Both the position numbers and the translations under genes were made by a program. A stretch of DNA of 5,698 bases from contig JAXHTH010000367.1 in the NCBI GenBank assembly GCA_034211115.1, forward strand, positions 1-5,698, given 5' to 3'. Of this stretch, positions 1-4,619 are shown piece by piece (within the stretch, counting starts at the first letter, position 1; the number at the start of each line of letters is the position of its first letter). The notes beneath the pieces were generated by a model. It was not told the origin of the DNA and ran no database searches. It saw only the letters and a program-made list of their open reading frames with translations. Source of the stretch: JAXHTH01 sp034211115. Lineage in GTDB: Bacteria > Planctomycetota > Phycisphaerae > Phycisphaerales > SM1A02.

Positions 1-1363
1 GGGCTTCGCCGTCGACGATCAGTTCCAGATCGTCGAGGGCAACCTGGTGGAGCTGAACATCCCGGTGGGCACGCTCACGCTGGCGGAGGCGTCGCGCAAC
101 GTGGTGTTCAACGGCAACGTGAACGCCTCGGGCACGGTGGCCACCACCGGCTCGACGCACAACAGTCGCGCCTTCTACACCGACGCCGGGCTCACCACGC
201 TCCTCAACACCGCGAACTTCGACCTGACCAATCCCGCCAACCAGTTGTGGATCGATGACGGCGCCGGCGGATCCTACCTCGCCTTTCAGGGCGGCGACCC
301 CGGCCCGATCGTCACCCTCAACGGCGTCGAGAAGGGCGGCAAGGATCTGGGAGAGCACACCTTTCAGTTCACCAGCGGCGCGGCGGCGGACGGCGTCGAC
401 GCCACCGGCACCACCCTCCAGGATCTCCTCGACTGGCTGGACCAGGTCCTCGGCCTCGATGACACCTCCATCAACGGCCAGGACCTCGGCGGCGGCGTCA
501 CCTTCAACACCGTCACCGGCCAGATCGAGATCACCAGCAACGAGGGCACCGTCCAGGACCTGGACATCGAGACCTCCGATCTCACCGTCACCAACAACGG
601 CGCGGGAATCAACAGCCCGTTCGTGATGACCAAGACCGGCGATGCGGACGGCGAGTCGGTCCGCACCAGCTTCGTCGTCTACGACTCCCTCGGCACCCCC
701 CTCACCGTCGACATCACCTTCGTGCTGCAGGAGACCATCGACGGCAGTGGCACCGTCTGGGAATACGTCGCCGAATCGTCCGATACCGCCGACGAGGATC
801 GCATCGTCGGCCTCGGCGTGGTCACCTTCGACGCCAACGGCCGATTCGAAAGCGCCAGCAACGAGTCCTTCTCCATCGAGCGGGACAACGGTGCGACCAG
901 TCCGCTGGTGGTGTCCATGGAATTCAGCGACGGGGCGGACGCGATCAGCGCCCTTACCGACACGGCCAGCTCGCTGGCCGCGGTCTACCAGGACGGTTCC
1001 CCCATCGGCACCCTCAGCGCGTTCTCGATCGGGGAGGACGGCGTGATCACCGGCTCGTTCACGAACGGTCTCACCCGCAACATCGCCCAGGTCGCACTGG
1101 CGAAGTTCTCCAATCCCGAGGGGCTGGTCGACGTGGGCAGCAACCTCTTCCGCGTCGGCCCCAACTCCGGAGCCGCCATCATCGCCCAGCCGCTGGACTT
1201 CGGCACCGGACGCCTCCTCGGCGGGGCGCTGGAGCTGTCCAACGTCGATCTCTCCCAGGAGTTCATCAACATGATCCTCGCCTCGACCGGCTACTCCGCC
1301 TCCAGCCGCGTCATCTCCACCACCAATGAGCTCATCGATCAGTTGCTGGTGCTGGGAAGATAG
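1..1363 (+). CDS. flgE: Flagellar hook protein FlgE, 3' part (5' end outside window)
   Basis: FlgE is the structural subunit of the flagellar hook, exported through the flagellar type III apparatus and polymerised outside the cell. The reading frame is open from base 2 without a stop, so the GTG at 47 is internal and about 453 C-terminal residues are visible. The last 49 residues form the conserved flagellar rod/hook C-terminal domain: ELSNVDLSQEFINMILAST, then GYSASSRVISTTNELIDQLL. Upstream are hook middle-domain signatures: SFVVYDSLGTPLTVDITF near visible residue 223, and QDGSPIGTLSAFSIGEDGVI followed by ITGSFTNGLTRNIAQVALAKF, typical of FlgE. The first ~205 visible residues are a Thr/Asp/Gly/Asn-rich, acidic, lysine-poor stretch, probably surface-exposed hook domains that vary between lineages; no cysteine is visible. 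flbD follows after a repeat-filled spacer. A related hook-basal-body protein such as FlgF or FlgG is less likely because of the large middle domains. Confidence 0.93.
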   Translation, partial: GFAVDDQFQIVEGNLVELNIPVGTLTLAEASRNVVFNGNVNASGTVATTGSTHNSRAFYTDAGLTTLLNTANFDLTNPANQLWIDDGAGGSYLAFQGGDPGPIVTLNGVEKGGKDLGEHTFQFTSGAAADGVDATGTTLQDLLDWLDQVLGLDDTSINGQDLGGGVTFNTVTGQIEITSNEGTVQDLDIETSDLTVTNNGAGINSPFVMTKTGDADGESVRTSFVVYDSLGTPLTVDITFVLQETIDGSGTVWEYVAESSDTADEDRIVGLGVVTFDANGRFESASNESFSIERDNGATSPLVVSMEFSDGADAISALTDTASSLAAVYQDGSPIGTLSAFSIGEDGVITGSFTNGLTRNIAQVALAKFSNPEGLVDVGSNLFRVGPNSGAAIIAQPLDFGTGRLLGGALELSNVDLSQEFINMILASTGYSASSRVISTTNELIDQLLVLGR

Positions 1364-1401
1364 TGATGAGTGATGAGGGATGAGGGATGAGTGATGAGTG
1401 A
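1364..1401 (+). repeat. Heptanucleotide tandem array KGATGAG (5.4 copies)
   Basis: The array starts on the base after the flgE stop codon. Units in order are TGATGAG, TGATGAG, GGATGAG, GGATGAG, TGATGAG, then a partial TGA. Because the period is 7, TGA triplets fall in all three forward frames (for example at 1364, 1371 and 1381), so ribosomes running past the flgE stop would be halted in any frame. That effect may be incidental. The form resembles the heptameric short tandem repeats (STRR) known from cyanobacteria; function here is unknown. Confidence 0.9.
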
Positions 1402-1460
1402 CCGGCGCTCGGCGCAACCCCGGACCGCAGACCCTCGATTCCTCGGCCCCCCAACCCTCC

Positions 1461-1539
1461 AAGCCTCAAGCCTCCAGGCCTTCAAGTCTCAAGCCTCAAG
1501 CCTCAAGCCTCAAGTCTCAAGCCTCAAGCCTCAAGCCTC
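1461..1539 (+). repeat. Heptanucleotide tandem array AAGCCTC/AAGTCTC with 28-base higher-order unit
   Basis: Two AAGCCTC units (1461-1474) are followed by a degenerate 9-base stretch (1475-1483) and then eight perfect-length heptamers (1484-1539). The eight are ordered as one AAGTCTC plus three AAGCCTC, twice over, so 1484-1511 and 1512-1539 are identical 28-base direct repeats. This implies duplication of a four-unit block after the C-to-T variant arose. The array ends three bases before the flbD ATG. The 59 bases between this array and the KGATGAG array (1402-1460) are C-rich and show no gene or clear promoter. Confidence 0.93.
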
Positions 1540-1542
1540 TCC

Positions 1543-1740
1543 ATGATCACCGTCACCCGTCTCAACGGAAAGCCGCTCGTGGTCAACGCCGACCTCATCC
1601 GGTCGGTGGAGGAGAATCCCGACACCACGATCACGCTCATCAACGGCGACCACATCATCGTGCGGGAGACGATGTCGGACATCGTGGCGAAGGCGATCGA
1701 GTACGGCCGGCACCTGCGCAGCATGTTCCCGCCGACCTGA
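1543..1740 (+). CDS. flbD: FlbD/SwrD family small flagellar protein
   Basis: This 65-residue protein matches the FlbD (SwrD) family throughout: VTRLNG at residues 4-9, NADLI at 15-19, EENPDT at 23-28, ITLINGDHIIVRE at 30-42, then a helical tail. Members are usually 60-75 residues, so it is full length. In Bacillus the SwrD protein raises flagellar motor power. The family is normally encoded between flgE and motA/motB, which supports the call; here flgE lies upstream but no motA or motB follows. The ATG is well supported because the family almost always begins MIxVTRLNG. No purine-rich ribosome site precedes it: the 80 bases upstream are the AAGCCTC array, ending CTCTCC next to the ATG. Translation may be SD-independent. 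The name is given by family and should not be confused with the Caulobacter FlbD transcription factor. Confidence 0.92.
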   Translation: MITVTRLNGKPLVVNADLIRSVEENPDTTITLINGDHIIVRETMSDIVAKAIEYGRHLRSMFPPT

Positions 1741-1754
1741 CGGGGTCCGGTCAG
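1737..1754. repeat. Short inverted repeat containing both convergent stop codons
   Basis: CTGAC (1737-1741) and GTCAG (1750-1754) are perfect inverted arms around an 8-base loop. The left arm contains the flbD stop TGA and the right arm, on the other strand, contains the aminotransferase stop TGA. Only 10 bases separate the two genes, so any transcription stop signal must overlap coding sequence. The stem is short and has no T-run on either side, so it is at best a weak bidirectional terminator. Confidence 0.3.
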
Positions 1755-2914
1755 TCGCGCGAGAAGGTCGTGCGCGTCATCATCAGCTCCAGCGTCTGGC
1801 AGACGAGGTCGATCTCCCGCTCGGTGATGCGGTTGAAGAACGGCAGGGCGATGGTGCGCGCGCTGACGGACTCGGCGACGGGGAAGTCGCCGGGCTTGAA
1901 GCCGTAGCGCCGACGATAGAAGGGCAGCATGGGAATCACCGGGAAGTAGTTGTTCGCCCCGATCTCGTGCCGGCGGAGGCCGTCGATGATCTCGTCCCGG
2001 TCGTCGGCGGTGAACCGGTCGCTCAGGCGGGCGACGTAGACGAACCAGCTCATGACCGTGTCCGGCTCGACGGTGGGCAGCATGAGATCGGGATTGTCGA
2101 TGAGCCGGCGGGTATAGGACTCGGCCACCGTCTGCCGCTGCTCGATGATCTCATCGAGCCGGCGCATCTGGGCCGCGCCGAGGGCGGCGCTGAGCTCGTC
2201 GAGGCGGTAGTTGAACCCGATGCGCTCGTGATCGAGCCACATCCCCAGCCCGGTCCCGCCCTCGGCGCAGGAGGCGGCCCGGCCGTGGTTGCGCAGCGAT
2301 CGGCAGAGGTCGGCGAGGTGATCGTCGTGGGTGACGATCATGCCGCCCTCGCCGGTTGTGATCTGCTTGTTGGGGTAGAAGCCGAAGACGGCGACGCGTC
2401 CGAACCCGCCGACCCGGTCGGCGCCGATGCGCCCGCCCAGGCCCTCGCAGGCGTCCTCGATGAGGGGCAGCTCGTGTTTGGTGGAGAGGGCGGCCAGCTC
2501 CGGCAGGCCGCAGGGGTTGCCGAACACTTCCACCCCGATGATCGCCTTGGTCTTCTCGGTGATCTTCCGCTCCACGTCCTCGGCGCGCATGTTCAGCGTG
2601 CGGGGATCGCAATCGACAAAGACGGGGGTGGCCCCGACATAGAGGATGCAGTTGGCGGAGGCGACGAAGCTGAAGGCGGGGGTGATCACCTCGTCCCCGG
2701 GGCCGATCCCCAGCGCGAGCAGGGCCAGGTGCAGCCCGGCGGTGCCCGAGCTGACGCCGATGGCGAAGGGGCGCCGCACGCGGTTGGACACCAGACGCTC
2801 GAAGGTCTCCAGGTGCGGGCCGATGCTCAGGCGGCCGCTCCGCAGGGTGTCCGCGACCGCGCGGATGTCCTCTTCGGTGATGTCGGGATGGCTCAGCGGG
2901 ATGGCGTTGGTCAC
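1751..2914 (-). CDS. DegT/DnrJ/EryC1/StrS family PLP-dependent sugar aminotransferase
   Basis: The protein is 387 residues from the chosen start, typical for a family that transfers an amino group, usually from glutamate, to a nucleotide-linked keto-sugar in the cytoplasm. Landmarks in order: GVSSGTAGLHLALLALGIGPGDEVITP (about 53-79), the cofactor aspartate in LIEDACEGLG (D154), the Schiff-base lysine in FYPNKQITTGEGGMIVT (K183), and NYRLDELSAALGAAQ (235-249). The DACE and PNKQ.TTGEGG variants are those of perosamine-synthase-like members. The frame stays open to an ATG at 3007, but the extra 31 residues are Pro/Arg-rich and atypical. The GTG at 2914 has a GAGG site five bases upstream and places IPLSHPDITEEDIRAV at the N terminus, as in relatives. 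It lies downstream of, and co-oriented with, the HEAT-like gene, and converges on flbD. Amino-sugar synthesis for surface polysaccharide or flagellin glycosylation is plausible; the exact substrate cannot be read from sequence. Confidence 0.93.
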   Translation of the reverse strand: MTNAIPLSHPDITEEDIRAVADTLRSGRLSIGPHLETFERLVSNRVRRPFAIGVSSGTAGLHLALLALGIGPGDEVITPAFSFVASANCILYVGATPVFVDCDPRTLNMRAEDVERKITEKTKAIIGVEVFGNPCGLPELAALSTKHELPLIEDACEGLGGRIGADRVGGFGRVAVFGFYPNKQITTGEGGMIVTHDDHLADLCRSLRNHGRAASCAEGGTGLGMWLDHERIGFNYRLDELSAALGAAQMRRLDEIIEQRQTVAESYTRRLIDNPDLMLPTVEPDTVMSWFVYVARLSDRFTADDRDEIIDGLRRHEIGANNYFPVIPMLPFYRRRYGFKPGDFPVAESVSARTIALPFFNRITEREIDLVCQTLELMMTRTTFSRD

Positions 2915-2919
2915 GGTTA

Positions 2920-2923
2920 CCTC
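2920..2923 (-). promoter_or_regulatory. Ribosome binding site deciding the aminotransferase GTG start
   Basis: The - strand reads CGAGGTAACC directly before the GTG at 2914-2912, giving a GAGG Shine-Dalgarno core with a five-base spacer. It is the basis for preferring this start over the upstream ATGATG at 3007-3002. Confidence 0.7.
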
Positions 2924-3005
2924 GGGTTGCTGCGTCGGCGGCCTGGATCGGCGTCCTCGCCCGCCCGTGCGGCGGGTCGGGCCGGCCTCAGGCGGTGACT
3001 TCATC

Positions 3006-3023
3006 ATGGCCTGCTCGGGCCAT
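3006..3023. repeat. Inverted repeat in the spacer before the aminotransferase gene
   Basis: ATGGCC (3006-3011) and GGCCAT (3018-3023) form a perfect six-base-pair stem around a six-base loop. It overlaps the alternative upstream ATG of the aminotransferase frame. Its role is unknown; it could be part of a transcript leader or an operator-like site. Confidence 0.35.
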
Positions 3024-3027
3024 CACG

Positions 3028-3050
3028 GAAAGCGCCCGGGCGAGACTTTC
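3028..3050 (-). terminator. Possible terminator-like hairpin after the HEAT-like gene
   Basis: GAAAG (3028-3032) pairs with CTTTC (3046-3050), and between them lies the self-complementary decamer CGCCCGGGCG (3033-3042). The element begins about 17 bases past the HEAT-like stop codon on the - strand. No T-run follows, so this is a weak call; it may instead be a fold in a transcript that continues into the aminotransferase gene. Confidence 0.25.
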
Positions 3051-3066
3051 TGATCCGGGTCCTCGT

Positions 3067-4557
3067 TCAGGAGGCATCATCAAACACCCGTCCCAGGGCC
3101 TGGTCGATGCGGTTGGTGAGTTTCAGGTACAGCCAGGCCGCCTGCACCTGAAGGCCCTCGGAGACGCGACCGCCGCCCGCGGCGATCATCCCAAGCTGGC
3201 GAAGCTCGTCCTCCGGCAGCGATTCGGTGTGGCGGGCGATGAGGAGCAGGGCCAGGGAATCGGCCCGCCCGGCCCCGATACGCCGAACCTGCGCCGCGGC
3301 CGAACCCGCGGCCGACGAGCGCGAATCGAACAGCCCCAGCAGCAGCACCTCCTGTTCGGGGCTGTCGTCCGGAGCCTGCATGAGACGGCGGGTCACCCGC
3401 CCCGGCGCGATCTCGAACAGCCTCGCCGTCGCCTCCACCGCCCGGGCGTTGCGCTCGCTTCGCCCGATCCGCGCGCCCTGGGCGCTGTCGATGAGATGCT
3501 CGTAGACGGGGATGGCCTGCTCGTCCGGCAGCTCCCGGAGGGTTTCCATCGCCCAGGCGGCGGTCTTCAGATGCCCCAGATCGAGGAGGGCGATGAGCGC
3601 CTCGGACGGATCCTCGCCGGACGAGAGGGCGATTCCCGTCGCCGCGATGCGGCGGGCCAGTTCTTCCTCGCTGCTCAGCCGCGCGTAGGCGGCGGGGGGG
3701 ATCTGTGTGCCCGCCGCCAGCAGGAGCATCCCGTAACGAACCTGATCGCGGTAGGACGGATTCCGTCCCAGGCGGGCGCGCCACCGCGGCAGCCCCCGCT
3801 CCGGATCCAGCGCGAGCATGGCGAACAGCGCCCGGTCGACGACGTCCTCGTCCAGCCCCGGCCGTTGCAGAAGCTCCGCCGTCCAGGGCACGGCCGCGAT
3901 CACCTCGTACTGCCGGATCGCCTCGAGTATCCACAGCAGATGCCGCCTTCGATCACGGGCGGGCAGCGCATCCAGACGCTCGGCGCACACGCTGAGCGCC
4001 GATTCGTCCCCCAGCCGGGTGAGCAGAATCGAGGCGAGACAGGAGACGCGATCGTTGGCGCTGGCCGCCAGCCGGGTCAGCGTCTCCCGTTCGATCGGCT
4101 CCCCGGCCAGCAGGAGTTCACCGGTCAGCAGCAGCCGGGGCACGGCCTGCAGTTCCTCCCAGTCCAGCAACTGGCGGATCTCCCCGGTCCCGATGAGCTC
4201 CATGTCCACCGCGTTGGCGATGAGATGCTCGTGGGCGCGGGAATCGGTCTGCGTCACCAGCCAGGGATCGATGCGCTGCTGCGGATCGATCTCGGCGAGG
4301 CCGAGGACGGCGTGGACCTGCACCTGCCATTCCTCGTGATGGGCGAGCTGATAGAACAGCGGCTCGAGCGTGGGATCGTGCAACTGCCGCAGGGCGAAGA
4401 GGCGCGGCAGGTGCGAGCCGTCGCGCTGCGCCGTGACCGTGCGGCGAAGGTGCCGCACGGACGCATCGAAGAAGTCATCCGGCGTGGGCTGCCCCGTCGC
4501 CGACAGACCCCAAAGCAGCACCAGACCGCAGGGAAGCAGATCGACCCTTCGGTGCAT
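3067..4557 (-). CDS. Exported HEAT-like alpha-solenoid protein of unknown function
   Basis: I do not recognise a named family for this 496-residue protein. Residues 1-23 look like a Sec signal peptide: basic MHRRV, a hydrophobic core through LLW, and a possible cleavage after ATG at residue 23 is less certain than one near residue 22 (A-T-G before Q). There is no lipobox cysteine, so a soluble periplasmic or paryphoplasmic location is likely. The mature part is almost entirely helical with repeated amphipathic pairs in HEAT style, for example LFALRQLHDPTLEPLFYQLA near 53-72, VQVHAVLGLAEIDP near 79-92, and ARRIAATGIALSSGEDPSEA near 301-320. It is Leu/Ala/Arg-rich with only two lysines. No catalytic motif is seen, so protein binding or scaffolding is the best inference. 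It follows the dnaA-type gene by 62 bases on the same strand, but a hairpin and possible promoter lie between. The ATG has no ribosome site. Confidence 0.82.
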   Translation of the reverse strand: MHRRVDLLPCGLVLLWGLSATGQPTPDDFFDASVRHLRRTVTAQRDGSHLPRLFALRQLHDPTLEPLFYQLAHHEEWQVQVHAVLGLAEIDPQQRIDPWLVTQTDSRAHEHLIANAVDMELIGTGEIRQLLDWEELQAVPRLLLTGELLLAGEPIERETLTRLAASANDRVSCLASILLTRLGDESALSVCAERLDALPARDRRRHLLWILEAIRQYEVIAAVPWTAELLQRPGLDEDVVDRALFAMLALDPERGLPRWRARLGRNPSYRDQVRYGMLLLAAGTQIPPAAYARLSSEEELARRIAATGIALSSGEDPSEALIALLDLGHLKTAAWAMETLRELPDEQAIPVYEHLIDSAQGARIGRSERNARAVEATARLFEIAPGRVTRRLMQAPDDSPEQEVLLLGLFDSRSSAAGSAAAQVRRIGAGRADSLALLLIARHTESLPEDELRQLGMIAAGGGRVSEGLQVQAAWLYLKLTNRIDQALGRVFDDAS

Positions 4558-4569
4558 GGGGGAAGTGTA
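4558..4569 (-). promoter_or_regulatory. Possible -10 element for a leaderless HEAT-like transcript
   Basis: On the - strand TACACT (4569-4564) is followed by TCCCCC and then the ATG at 4557. If TACACT is a sigma-70-type -10 box, usual spacing puts the first transcribed base on the A of the ATG, giving a leaderless mRNA. This fits the absence of a Shine-Dalgarno site. No good -35 box is visible at 17 bases, so support is limited. Confidence 0.3.
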
Positions 4570-4586
4570 CTCGATCGCGGGCGGCC

Positions 4587-4618
4587 GGGGCGGGGGCGAA
4601 TCCCACGCCCCGCGCCCC
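4587..4618 (-). terminator. Strong GC hairpin directly after the dnaA-type stop
   Basis: GGGGCG occurs twice in tandem (4587-4598) and pairs with CGCCCC (4606-4611) and a second CGCCCC (4613-4618). This gives a 12-base-pair stem with one bulged G (4612) and a seven-base loop (4599-4605). It starts one base past the stop codon. No T-run follows on the - strand, so it is not a classical intrinsic terminator, but such stems can end or protect transcripts in high-GC genomes. It would separate the initiator gene from the HEAT-like gene. Confidence 0.5.
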
Positions 4619-4619
4619 G

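Noticed and set aside
1461..1539. CRISPR array
   Set aside because: Units are 7 bases in uninterrupted tandem with no unique spacers, and no cas genes are present.
1398..1907. 169-codon + strand frame across the AAGCCTC array and flbD
   Set aside because: The KPQASSLK-type repeats are simply translated heptamers, and the frame overlaps the well-supported flbD and the end of the aminotransferase gene.
1967..2998. 343-codon + strand open frame antisense to the aminotransferase gene
   Set aside because: Its product is low-complexity Gly/Ala/Asp/Pro-rich with no family resemblance, while the opposite strand encodes a complete DegT-family protein with all motifs. It is a GC-rich shadow frame.
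2915..3007. 31-residue N-terminal extension of the aminotransferase from the ATG at 3007
   Set aside because: The extension is Pro/Arg/Gly-rich, unlike family N termini, and a good GAGG site precedes the GTG at 2914.
3927..3935. GTATCCACA, an 8 of 9 match to the DnaA box TTATCCACA
   Set aside because: A single imperfect site inside the HEAT-like coding sequence; no cluster or AT-rich region suggests an origin.
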